Shown here in pieces: positions 1 to 7,574 of a stretch of 64,000 bases of DNA. The stretch lies in assembly GCF_965227365.1 (NCBI RefSeq), contig NZ_OZ245754.1, forward strand, positions 4,092,001 through 4,156,000. The letters run 5' to 3'. The translations under genes were made by a program, and so were the position numbers. Numbering within the stretch: position 1 is the stretch's first letter; the number at the start of each line of letters is the position of its first letter. The notes beneath the pieces are model-generated. The model did not search any database, was not told the DNA's origin, and saw nothing but the letters and a program-made list of their open reading frames with translations. Source of the stretch: Hwanghaeella sp965227365 (lineage in GTDB: Bacteria; Pseudomonadota; Alphaproteobacteria; UBA8366; Aestuariispiraceae).

Positions 1-457
1 AGCTGTCATTGTTCTTGTCCAACCCGTTAAATTCCTGACGCAGTTGCGCATCGAATTCACCGTGACTGATGACGCCGTCCAGGTTTCGATCAAATGATCC
101 GAAGGAGGGCAGTGCGCCCGCCGTGCCAAGCGCCGAACGCGCCCACTCATCGAACTCGATCGCCCGAACCGGTCCGGACTGCTCCAGTTTCCGCCATTCG
201 CGGTCGAGCCCATTCTGAAATTCCGCGGCGTCCACGAGGTGATCGCTATTTGCGTCAAGGCCGGTCAGAAACAATGCGATCGGTTTTGCAACCGGTCCCG
301 TTTGTCCAACGGGTGACATGCGTTCGGCGCCAGGTTTTTGCGGACGCCGATCCGGCCCGCCCGCGCACGCGCTGAGCGCGATCGCACTGACGGTGATCAT
401 GACGAAGGCCATCCAACGTGATCCTGATTTGATGGTCCTGTTTGGGTACGATGGCAT
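1..457 (-). CDS. EF-hand domain lipoprotein (3' end outside window)
   Basis: The frame opens at ATG 455-457 behind an AGAGGA ribosome site and runs off the left edge, giving about 152 residues. A hydrophobic N-terminal segment ends in a lipobox-like LSAC near residue 30, so export and lipidation are likely. At least three EF-hand-like calcium loops can be read: LDANSDHLVDAAEF, FDRNLDGVISHGEF, and a third starting LDKNNDS at the edge. It follows the YHYH protein on the same strand with a gap of about 100 bases, so the two could be co-transcribed. The calcium-binding role comes from family knowledge; no partner or reaction can be inferred. The C-terminus is missing. Confidence 0.75.
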   Translation of the reverse strand, partial: MPSYPNRTIKSGSRWMAFVMITVSAIALSACAGGPDRRPQKPGAERMSPVGQTGPVAKPIALFLTGLDANSDHLVDAAEFQNGLDREWRKLEQSGPVRAIEFDEWARSALGTAGALPSFGSFDRNLDGVISHGEFDAQLRQEFNGLDKNNDS

Positions 458-555
458 AATTTTTCCTCTACTTTGGTTTCCCTTCCCCTGAACGTTGGGG
501 GACATCCGGGAAGGCGGTTCGTCCCATTTTTCGGACGGGAGCGCGCAAATGTCAG

Positions 556-1578
556 TTATGGTCGTCGCGGGGGAATGGATGCATCGCATGAAGTCGAGTC
601 GTTCGGCAGGACACAGCCCGACTGTGCCGCGAGGCATCCGAGAATGGCGTTCGAGCCAGCCTCACCGGCGTGATAGTGATACGGCAGGTCTTCCGTTTCA
701 TGCCCGTTGCACATGTCGAGCCCTTCCGGGACCCGACCATTCGCCATCAGATGCGTGAAGATCGCATGGCCATCCATCGCAATCCCAATTTGCCCGCCAT
801 GCGATTTGACAAGGTCCGCCTTCGTCGGGTCCAAGCTTGTCTCGTTGCCGGATACGCATCCCGTCACCGCATGATAGTGATAACCCACATGGGTATTCAC
901 ATGGCCGCCGCAGTCGTCGAACGGGGCAATCGTGTAAGCTCCGAGAATGGCGTCCACGGGCGCCGGGCCATCCAGTCGCACGCCGTTCGCAGCGATGCCG
1001 GAACCGCTGTGATGCGTCGGCACCGGCCGGGCGACCGTGACAGGTTCCAACGGAATGACGTAGGTCAGTCTCGTGTTTTCCGGCATGTATTCCGGCAAGC
1101 ATTGGACGCAATAGTTTTGATAATTCGGGTCGACATCCGGGCGCGCTGCGGCCTCGCACGCTTCCAAGGTCCCCGTGAAACGAACCGCGCCCGTTTCCGG
1201 GTCATACAGTTTCCATTTCGTATCACCAAACGTCTTTGCGAGACTTGTGATGAAATTCCCGTCGACATCCACGGTTTTTCCGTCAAGGAACCAGATCCCG
1301 CCAGCTTCGGGGCCGTCCGTTATGGCTGTGGGGCACCAGGGACCGGGTTCGTAGTCGCCGGGGTCGGGGCGAACCGTGATTGAGAAACAGGTGGTTTCCG
1401 CGCCACCGGACAGTTTGCACTCCGTCAGTGCGGGCCCCCGCACGACCTGCGCAGCCGAAAAGAAATTGGCAATGCGGTCAAGATCAGGCTCTGCCGATTG
1501 GGCGGATGCGCTGCTGATCAACGCAACGACCGCACCGAACAAGGACGACAGTGAATTCGCAAAAATCTTATCGGCCAT
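556..1578 (-). CDS. Secreted YHYH-domain protein
   Basis: This 340-residue protein starts at ATG 1578 with GGAG seven bases upstream. An N-terminal hydrophobic segment ending in SASAQSAEP looks like a Sec signal peptide. The C-terminal half carries two copies of the family hallmark, HVGYHYH and LPYHYH, with conserved Gly, His and Cys residues around them. The YHYH family has no well-established biochemical function; metal binding by the histidines is only a guess. It is divergent from marR across about 75 bases that include an AT-rich palindrome, so MarR may control it. The EF-hand lipoprotein lies just downstream. Confidence 0.8.
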   Translation of the reverse strand: MADKIFANSLSSLFGAVVALISSASAQSAEPDLDRIANFFSAAQVVRGPALTECKLSGGAETTCFSITVRPDPGDYEPGPWCPTAITDGPEAGGIWFLDGKTVDVDGNFITSLAKTFGDTKWKLYDPETGAVRFTGTLEACEAAARPDVDPNYQNYCVQCLPEYMPENTRLTYVIPLEPVTVARPVPTHHSGSGIAANGVRLDGPAPVDAILGAYTIAPFDDCGGHVNTHVGYHYHAVTGCVSGNETSLDPTKADLVKSHGGQIGIAMDGHAIFTHLMANGRVPEGLDMCNGHETEDLPYHYHAGEAGSNAILGCLAAQSGCVLPNDSTSCDASIPPRRP

Positions 1579-1638
1579 AAAGAACTCCGTTCAGTTGAGG
1601 AATAGTCGAGATTGCCTTGCAATATTTCATTAGATAGT

Positions 1639-1655
1639 ATACTAATTATTAGTAT
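1639..1655. promoter_or_regulatory. Palindrome overlapping the marR start codon
   Basis: The 17-bp sequence ATACTAATTATTAGTAT is a perfect inverted repeat around one central T. It overlaps a second 10-bp palindrome, TAGTATACTA, at 1635-1644. It covers the first two bases of the marR ATG and lies between marR and the divergent YHYH gene. MarR proteins commonly bind AT-rich dyads of this size in their own promoters, so autoregulation and control of the divergent gene are likely inferences. Confidence 0.55.
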
Positions 1656-2151
1656 GCAATCAGATGCTCACAAATTTCATGGACTGCTTCACAGTGCTGC
1701 GCTCGTCGAGGGGATCCTGCGCCGGGAATTGGCGCCGCTCGGCATTTCGCCGCGGCAGGCACGCGTCATAGAGGCAATGGGCCGAACGAGCCCGGTCTCG
1801 CAGGCAGATCTTGCGGCGGCATTCGGGATCACATCCGCCAGCATGAGCACCATGACGGACCGATTGCTGGTCAACGGATACATCACACGGTCCACCGATC
1901 CGACATCACGCCGGCAGAACGTTCTCGAATTGACGGACAAAGGACGTACCTTGCTTTCCGGAATCGATGAGGCCTGGGCGGCGATCGACGACGTGATTCG
2001 CGTCGCACTCGGTGAAGACGCTGCGGCGTTCTTCTCACTTACCCTAAGATTGCGCGACACCTTGGGCGGCACGGTGCCAGACACAAGGACAGTCTCCGGC
2101 GCGGCCCCGGATCTTGCGGGAACCCCCGCGTTAGCCACGGCATCGGACTGA
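1654..2151 (+). CDS. MarR-family transcriptional regulator
   Basis: This 165-residue protein has the MarR layout: an N-terminal dimerisation helix, a winged helix-turn-helix around residues 30-95 with QADLAAAFGITSASMS as the helix pair, and the wing STDPTSRRQNVLELTDKG. ATG 1654 was chosen because homology begins there; no Shine-Dalgarno sequence is visible, so the transcript may be leaderless. A TTG at 1612 in frame would add 14 residues without family similarity. About 30 residues after the last helix are low-complexity Ala/Pro/Thr. The effector is unknown. The likely targets are itself and the divergent YHYH gene through the palindrome at the start codon. Confidence 0.85.
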   Translation: MQSDAHKFHGLLHSAALVEGILRRELAPLGISPRQARVIEAMGRTSPVSQADLAAAFGITSASMSTMTDRLLVNGYITRSTDPTSRRQNVLELTDKGRTLLSGIDEAWAAIDDVIRVALGEDAAAFFSLTLRLRDTLGGTVPDTRTVSGAAPDLAGTPALATASD

Positions 2152-2273
2152 ATCGGTTCGCCCCGCACACCATGCGCCCCTCCACTTTTGAAACTAAACG
2201 GCGACCCGGCCTCAATCGAGACTTTGCCGCAGCGGAAGGGTCTGCTATTTCACCACAGGCCGATTGAAATAGT

Positions 2274-2350
2274 GCGCCCGTAGCTCAGCAGGATAGAGCA
2301 CAGGATTCCTAATCCTGGGGCCGTGGGTTCGAATCCCGCCGGGCGCACCA
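2274..2350 (+). tRNA. tRNA-Arg (anticodon CCT), CCA encoded
   Basis: A 77-nt cloverleaf can be drawn by eye. The 7-bp acceptor stem GCGCCCG pairs with CGGGCGC; the D arm begins TAGCTCAGC; the anticodon arm CAGGA-TTCCTAA-TCCTG carries anticodon CCT; and the T arm contains GGTTCGAATCC. Discriminator A and a genomically encoded CCA end it. CCT decodes AGG, so this is a minor arginine tRNA. tRNA genes are frequent integration sites, but I see no integrase and no duplicated 3' end in the window. Confidence 0.96.
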
Positions 2351-2857
2351 AATTCGTACTACAAAGCATAGCGGATACGGTGCGGCTGAAGGCACCCATG
2401 CCAAGAGCCGTGCATACCGACAATTCTCCCAATCCTAGGAAGAAATGACTCTGTGGTATCGGGCTAACATCTGATTCCACCGAACCTGTGCCATTCTCCA
2501 TTCTATTCATCGATAGGTTCCGTTTTTCACGATGACGATTTGAGCAGTTTGAACACAACTACAGCCAATCAATGAGTGATCGGATGACTGGGAATCCAGT
2601 TGCATAGGAACGAGCAGTGTTTCCTTCTCTTGCCGTGATCGGGGATATCCAATCTCAAACCCCGCCTCCATAAGACCAGAGGAGCACTGGTTCATTTGAC
2701 TGAAAAATCAGGCCGTACGGCTCATGCCCCTCGCGCCGGAAGCGCTATCCATCCAGAGGGCTTTGCCGACAAACCATGATGACTGCACAGGCAAACGAGC
2801 CATTCGCCTTTTGTATAGAGTATCAAGGACGCGCCTCGTTGCCGAAACAGTGGGCAG
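2351..2857. other. Intergenic region, no gene recognised
   Basis: About 500 bases lie between the tRNA and the moeA stop codon. The short frames here have no family resemblance and no convincing ribosome site; one is the antisense of the tRNA. No clear terminator for the long nar-moeA transcript is visible. Confidence 0.5.
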
Positions 2858-4129
2858 TCAGAATGGGTAGAATCGGATCAAGCCGGCTTGCGGCACTTTT
2901 GCCACGTCAGGCGGGATTTCCGCGATCCCAACAGCTTCGACCAACCCGGATACCTTGGCGGAATGCGTGACCGCCGCGCAATGAACGACCGTTCGGCCCA
3001 GCCCGTCGAAACCTTCAATTCGCGCCAACCGAAACTCACTGCGCCCTGTTGGGTGGGTGAGGCACGTCGCCGTAATCGCGGGAATCGCCATGCGGCGCGC
3101 TTTGGACAAACCGGCAAGCGCGTCATGGATCGGGACCCCAAACAAGGTCCAAGCGACCAAAGCAGCATAGGGATTGCCGGGAAGGCCAAGCCAGCAGGTT
3201 CGGCCGATTTTCCCGAAAGACACCGGCTTGCCGGGTTTCATGGCTACGCCGGAGAAGACAATATCGCCGCCTGCGTCCAGGAGGGCCGCTTTGACAAAAT
3301 CCCTTTCCCCGACCGAGACCCCGCCGGTCGTGACGATCAAGTCGCTTATCCCGGCCAATCGTAACAGTTCATTCGCCATTGCCCGCCTGTCGTCCAGGAC
3401 GGAACCCGTATCCACGATCTCCGCCCCGACAGATTGCAAGGCGGACCGGAGCATCGGCGAGTTGACGTCCCAAATCCCGGACCCGTCCAGGGCTTCGCCG
3501 GATTTACGCAACTCATCGCCGGTGGCTAGGACCGCGACACGCACCCGCCCCCGGACCGTCACCTTGCGATGGCCGGCCGCAGCCAGGGCGGCAATCTCCG
3601 AGGCCCCCAGGCGGGAGCCGCCTTTGATGACCGGCTGTCCTTGCTGCAAGTCCTCCCCACGGTATCGAACATGGCTTGCTGCTATCGGTCGGGACGAGAA
3701 GACGGCGAACCCGTTCGCGAAGGTCACATGCTCCTGCGGCACGACGGTGTCCGCGCCGTTCGGGATGGGCGCACCGGTCATAACCTGTGCAACCGATTTC
3801 GGATGAAGGCCGGTGCCGTATCCATGACCCGCCGCCAAATTGCCCGACACGGGAAACGTCCAGGGTCCATCGCCCCGGAAGTCCTGTATCCGGACAGCAA
3901 ATCCGTCCATCGCCGAATTCGCGAAAGGCGGCACCGGAGCCGCAGCATATGCCGTATCCGCAAGGACACGTCCGCCAATTCGCTCAAACGCCAGAGTCTC
4001 CATCCGCTCGACCGGCCCTACCGCCGAGGAAACGATAGAGACCGCCTCATGCACCGGAATCAATGATTTCCTTGGAGCGAGATCGTCACAGCAACAGTTT
4101 TCCGGCAGTATCGGTCTGAGGGCAGTCAT
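2858..4129 (-). CDS. moeA: Molybdopterin molybdenumtransferase MoeA
   Basis: This 423-residue enzyme inserts molybdate into adenylated molybdopterin to complete the molybdenum cofactor. Recognisable MoeA landmarks are VPPFANSAMDGFAV (residues about 66-79), ATGDEL, TTGGVSVGERDFVK, MKPGKPVSFG and GLPGNPYAALV, followed by the C-terminal domain. The start is ATG 4129, overlapping the carbonic anhydrase stop in an ATGA; a longer frame upstream lies inside that gene and has no homology. As the last gene of the nar transcription unit it would supply cofactor for NarG, and also for NasA further along. The N-terminus has three consecutive cysteines (NCCCDD), a minor oddity. Confidence 0.95.
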   Translation of the reverse strand: MTALRPILPENCCCDDLAPRKSLIPVHEAVSIVSSAVGPVERMETLAFERIGGRVLADTAYAAAPVPPFANSAMDGFAVRIQDFRGDGPWTFPVSGNLAAGHGYGTGLHPKSVAQVMTGAPIPNGADTVVPQEHVTFANGFAVFSSRPIAASHVRYRGEDLQQGQPVIKGGSRLGASEIAALAAAGHRKVTVRGRVRVAVLATGDELRKSGEALDGSGIWDVNSPMLRSALQSVGAEIVDTGSVLDDRRAMANELLRLAGISDLIVTTGGVSVGERDFVKAALLDAGGDIVFSGVAMKPGKPVSFGKIGRTCWLGLPGNPYAALVAWTLFGVPIHDALAGLSKARRMAIPAITATCLTHPTGRSEFRLARIEGFDGLGRTVVHCAAVTHSAKVSGLVEAVGIAEIPPDVAKVPQAGLIRFYPF

Positions 4130-4743
4130 TTGCCTTCTCCTTCTTCGAAGATGCCGCGCGACACGGTGCAATCGAGGTTCCGCAACAGACCATCCTTCAA
4201 ACCATAGATCAGCCCGTGCACCTTTACCGGTTCGCCCCGTGCCCAAGCGCGCCGCAAAATCGGCGTTTCCGATACCCGGCGAACTCCTTCGACAACATTC
4301 AACTCGGCCAGCTTATCGCGCTGTTCCTCCAACGACGCGCATTGCGTCAAGTCGATGGCGTAAGATCGCGACAACCGCCTGATCGGTTCCAGCCAATGAT
4401 CGGCGAGACCGTGCGGCAAGTCCTCCGTCGCGGCGCGCACACCGCCGCACCCATAATGCCCGCATACGATGATCTCCCGAATGCTCAGGGCCTCCACCGC
4501 AAATTCCAGAGCGGACAACAGGTTCATATCCGACGAATGGACGACATTCGCCACGTTGCGGTGGACGAAGACCTCACCGGGATCCAACCCGGCGACGACG
4601 TTCGCAGGCACCCGGCTGTCGGAGCAGCCGATCCAAAAGAATTCCGGCGACTGCCGGGTGGCGAGACGCGCGAAATAGCCCGGTTCCTCGGATATTCGCG
4701 TGGCGGACCAACCGCGATTGCGCGACAAAAGGTCGTCAAGCAT
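4126..4743 (-). CDS. Beta-class carbonic anhydrase
   Basis: This 205-residue protein interconverts CO2 and bicarbonate. The zinc site is clear: Cys40 in WIGCSDSRV with the Asp42/Arg44 dyad, then His96 and Cys99 in VCGHYGCGG. The length is usual for the family. ATG 4743 was chosen because GGAAGG lies nine bases before it and it overlaps the end of the hemerythrin gene; an ATG 21 bases upstream is less well placed. It sits in the middle of the nar transcription unit, overlapping moeA by four bases. A link between nitrate respiration and bicarbonate supply or pH is inference. Confidence 0.93.
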   Translation of the reverse strand: MLDDLLSRNRGWSATRISEEPGYFARLATRQSPEFFWIGCSDSRVPANVVAGLDPGEVFVHRNVANVVHSSDMNLLSALEFAVEALSIREIIVCGHYGCGGVRAATEDLPHGLADHWLEPIRRLSRSYAIDLTQCASLEEQRDKLAELNVVEGVRRVSETPILRRAWARGEPVKVHGLIYGLKDGLLRNLDCTVSRGIFEEGEGK

Positions 4744-5311
4744 TCCAAAACCTTCCCATTGCACCGGTCTTCCGGCGTCTGATCATGTTCCGATGCATGG
4801 CCTCCAGATCTTCCTTGGACAAACGCGCACGGGCGATCGGTAAGATTACCGCATTCTCGAAAATCAAATGCCGGCGTGCGTGCCCCGCATAGACCGAGAG
4901 CACCTCGCGAGCCCCGTCGTCGATCTCACCGTCCAGTTCCTGCATGATGCGCAGGATCTCCAGCACAGCCTCCGTGTCATGACCCGAATAGGCGTGCTCG
5001 GCGAACAATCTCTCGATGGCGCGGTCGATCTCGTCGTCGGGCTGGCATCTGGCCTGCATGCGCGGGAACAAATCTTCCTCTTCGTCCAGAAGGTGCAAAG
5101 GCAGCTCGACCGCCAGGAATTCGATGATGTCAGCGAGATCCTCCGGCGTCACGTTCTTGGCGTCCGGCCCCGCCAACTTGTCCAAAAAGGTGCAGACTTC
5201 GCGCTCCGCCAGGTGATGATCCGCGATGCAGTCCAGTGGATTTTCGATACGCCGCATTTCCGCTGGTCGAGACAGGCAAGAATCCAGGAATGACAGTGTA
5301 TAAATGCCCAT
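4736..5311 (-). CDS. Hemerythrin HHE-domain protein
   Basis: This 191-residue, mostly helical protein has histidine and acidic residues spaced as in HHE cation-binding domains: DHH at 31-33, PLHLLDEEED at 71-80, EHAYSGHD at 105-112, and GHARRHLIFEN at 143-153. Such proteins bind a diiron centre and are linked to oxygen or nitric oxide sensing and to iron-sulfur protection. The start at 5311 is moderately supported; Met19 is an alternative. It lies between the parvulin and carbonic anhydrase genes, overlapping the latter. Its place in a nitrate-respiration operon suggests handling of nitric oxide or repair of Fe-S clusters, which is inference. Confidence 0.85.
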   Translation of the reverse strand: MGIYTLSFLDSCLSRPAEMRRIENPLDCIADHHLAEREVCTFLDKLAGPDAKNVTPEDLADIIEFLAVELPLHLLDEEEDLFPRMQARCQPDDEIDRAIERLFAEHAYSGHDTEAVLEILRIMQELDGEIDDGAREVLSVYAGHARRHLIFENAVILPIARARLSKEDLEAMHRNMIRRRKTGAMGRFWNA

Positions 5312-5326
5312 TGAACTTACCCCGCG

Positions 5327-6124
5327 TCACCCGGACGACAGCGGCGCCCCGGTTATGTTGGCCGCCTGGACGAGCCCGCGAACGAATTCGCGTACCGCTT
5401 GCGCCCATGCCGCCTTCTCCATGGCAGCCGATATTTTTTCGCGAACAGCATCGAACGGCAGGACCTGTCCCTCCGCCGCTGCTTCCAACCGGATGATGTG
5501 AAACCCGAACCGTGTGGCGACAGGCGCGGTGGATATCTGCCCCGGAACCATCGCACGAAGAGATACCTCGAATTCCGGCACCATGTCCCCCGGGCGCATC
5601 TGTCCCAGATAGCCGCCAGCAGATTTCGAGGAACAGGCGCTCTCCCGGCCAGCGACCGCCTCGAATTGCGACGGATCGCTCAACAACGTTCGGGTAAACG
5701 CGCGGGCCCGTTCGTGCGCCGCGTGCCAACCTTCCTCATCCTCCACATCGCAGGCAATGAGGATATGGGAGACATCCCACAACGGCGGCGACTTGAAACG
5801 GTCAGGGTCCTTCTCCCATTCCCGCCGAACCGCCTGCGCGTCGGGCGGACTAACGTCGATTGCTTCGTCAAGCAACTGACGAACCAACGCCTCTTCCTCG
5901 GATTCCAACTGACCGGGGGCAACCTCTTGCGGGTCGGGTCGCAGCCCTCTGCGGGCGGCCTCCTGCAACAGCACCGCGCGGACGGCGATCGCGTTCGCGG
6001 CCTTCTTCCATGCCGTCCCCGGAACACCTCGAGGGCCGACATGGTTCTGGGTCTCGGCCGCGACAACCGAAAACGGAATGGTCTGCCCATTAACGACGAT
6101 GTCTTGAAAAAGCTGCGTGCCCAT
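5327..6124 (-). CDS. Parvulin-type peptidyl-prolyl isomerase (nar operon)
   Basis: This 265-residue protein has an N-terminal helical part and a PpiC/rotamase domain at about 115-230, seen in DVSHILIAC, SAGGYLGQMRPGDMVPEFE and RFGFHIIRLE. It would catalyse cis-trans isomerisation at proline and act as a folding helper. No signal peptide is visible, so it is probably cytoplasmic. ATG 6124 is preferred because GGAG sits eight bases upstream; a GTG at 6133 overlapping the narI stop is possible. Parvulin genes directly after narI occur in several proteobacterial nar operons, where a role in nitrate reductase assembly has been supposed. Confidence 0.88.
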   Translation of the reverse strand: MGTQLFQDIVVNGQTIPFSVVAAETQNHVGPRGVPGTAWKKAANAIAVRAVLLQEAARRGLRPDPQEVAPGQLESEEEALVRQLLDEAIDVSPPDAQAVRREWEKDPDRFKSPPLWDVSHILIACDVEDEEGWHAAHERARAFTRTLLSDPSQFEAVAGRESACSSKSAGGYLGQMRPGDMVPEFEVSLRAMVPGQISTAPVATRFGFHIIRLEAAAEGQVLPFDAVREKISAAMEKAAWAQAVREFVRGLVQAANITGAPLSSG

Positions 6125-6129
6125 GATCG

Positions 6130-6846
6130 TCACTCCGCCGGGCCCGCATTCGGACGCGCCGGGAGGCGACGCGACCGGCGTGACCGAACGACCTGATATC
6201 CGGGTCGGAGAAGGAACCGCAGCGGCACTGACAACATGTGCACCAGTCGGGTGAACGGGAAGACAAGAAAGATCGTCAGGCCCAGGAACAGGTGCAGCTT
6301 GAAGATCAAGGCAACGTCGGCAATGTGGCTCGCCGCATCGGGCTGGAAAGTGAAAATCCCCTGCGCCCAGCTCATGAACTTCACCATTTCATGTCCATCG
6401 AGGTGGCCAAGCGATACGAAAACCGTCCCTAAACCAAGCACCAGCTGCGCCAGCAGCAAGGCCAGAATGGCAATGTCGGCGAAGCTCGATGTCCTGCGAA
6501 TGCGCGGATCGAACCAGCGGCGATGAAACAGCATGGCGCCACCGATCAGCGCCATGACGCCCGCCACCCCGCCCGCTACAACGGCCAGCAACTGCTTTGC
6601 CCCGTGGCTGATCCCGATGGCGTCAAAGATCCAGATAGGCGTCAACAGGCCGACCAGATGACCAAAAAAGATAACCAGAACACCAACGTGAAATAGGACG
6701 GATCCGACGACCAACTGCTTCCTCCGCAGCAATTGGCTGGAGGAGGACTTCCAGGTGAAAGGGTCCCGTTCATAGCGGGCGATCGAGCCGACCGCGAGCA
6801 CGGCCAAAGCTATATAGGGGTAAATACCGAACAGGAAGTTATGCAT
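6130..6846 (-). CDS. narI: Respiratory nitrate reductase gamma subunit (cytochrome b)
   Basis: NarI is the membrane anchor that takes electrons from quinol and passes them to NarH. The 238-residue protein has five membrane segments. Haem-ligand histidines are H53 and H63 in LFHVGVLVIFFGH, and H185 and H203 in KLHLFLG and RLVHMLS, matching E. coli H56, H66, H187 and H205 closely. Start ATG 6846 has GGAGG five bases upstream and gives the usual beginning MHNFLFGIYPYIAL; an upstream ATG at 6861 overlaps the narJ stop. The C-terminal tail is rich in Arg and Pro, as expected for a cytoplasmic end. Confidence 0.97.
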   Translation of the reverse strand: MHNFLFGIYPYIALAVLAVGSIARYERDPFTWKSSSSQLLRRKQLVVGSVLFHVGVLVIFFGHLVGLLTPIWIFDAIGISHGAKQLLAVVAGGVAGVMALIGGAMLFHRRWFDPRIRRTSSFADIAILALLLAQLVLGLGTVFVSLGHLDGHEMVKFMSWAQGIFTFQPDAASHIADVALIFKLHLFLGLTIFLVFPFTRLVHMLSVPLRFLLRPGYQVVRSRRSRRLPARPNAGPAE

Positions 6847-6857
6847 ATCGGCCTCCA

Positions 6858-7574
6858 TCATTCAGCCGCAACGCCCGAAACGGGCTTGGGGGTGTCGGAA
6901 ACGGGTGTATCCATTCGGGCGAGCATGTCGCGGACCTGCGGACATCCTGCATTCGGATCCGGTCCAAACAGGATTTCACTCTCTTCCCAAACCTCGTCGA
7001 GTGCATCGAGGTCGTTGGGATCGTCATCCGGCGCTTCCAGCAATTCCGCAACGGCTTGCCGATCGGCTTTCACCTTGGCCAATTGCAAAAGCACCCCGAA
7101 AACCGCGCCATAGGAACTATCGCGGCGTGAGAGCCGGGCGTAGATCGCCTCGAAAATATGCGCTGCATCGGCGAGCACATCGCGTGCCTCGGCAGCAGGT
7201 CGGGTCGCCAGAAATTCGAGCAGAACCGGCAAATGGTCCGGAAGCTCCGTTGTCGCCGGCTCGAAACCCCCTGCCCTGTAGGTTTCAACCAGCGAGACCA
7301 TCGCGCCGCCGCGATCCCGACTTTCGCCGTGAACGTGTTCGAACAGGTTGAGCGAAAGCGTCCGAGACCGGTCGAACAGCATCACATAGGCTTCTTCCAG
7401 GTCGTAGATGTCCCGTTGCGACAGTTCATCCATCAACGGACGCAGCGCCCTTCTAGCGGCGGCGGTCAGGCGGTGGTCGGCGGCGAGGACGCCGCTAATC
7501 TCCGGCATGGCTTGTTGCAGCTCGACGGTCGGATAGCTCAAAACCAGGGACAGTGCTTTCAGGGTGCGGTCCAT
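6858..7574 (-). CDS. narJ: Nitrate reductase assembly chaperone NarJ
   Basis: This 238-residue TorD/NarJ-family chaperone holds apo-NarGH until molybdenum cofactor and Fe-S clusters are inserted and is not part of the final enzyme. Family signs include ALSLVLSYPTVELQ at the start and the conserved block LNLFEHVHGESRDRG near residue 80. ATG 7574 shares one base with the narH stop and has GGAGG seven bases upstream; a GTG at 7577 is less well spaced. The protein is acidic and soluble, with the usual acidic C-terminal third. Confidence 0.96.
   Translation of the reverse strand: MDRTLKALSLVLSYPTVELQQAMPEISGVLAADHRLTAAARRALRPLMDELSQRDIYDLEEAYVMLFDRSRTLSLNLFEHVHGESRDRGGAMVSLVETYRAGGFEPATTELPDHLPVLLEFLATRPAAEARDVLADAAHIFEAIYARLSRRDSSYGAVFGVLLQLAKVKADRQAVAELLEAPDDDPNDLDALDEVWEESEILFGPDPNAGCPQVRDMLARMDTPVSDTPKPVSGVAAE

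Noticed and set aside
2250..2558. Minus-strand frame with a peptide containing VRPAGFEPTAPG
   Set aside because: This is the well-known artefact of reading a tRNA gene on the wrong strand; the tRNA-Arg accounts for the sequence.
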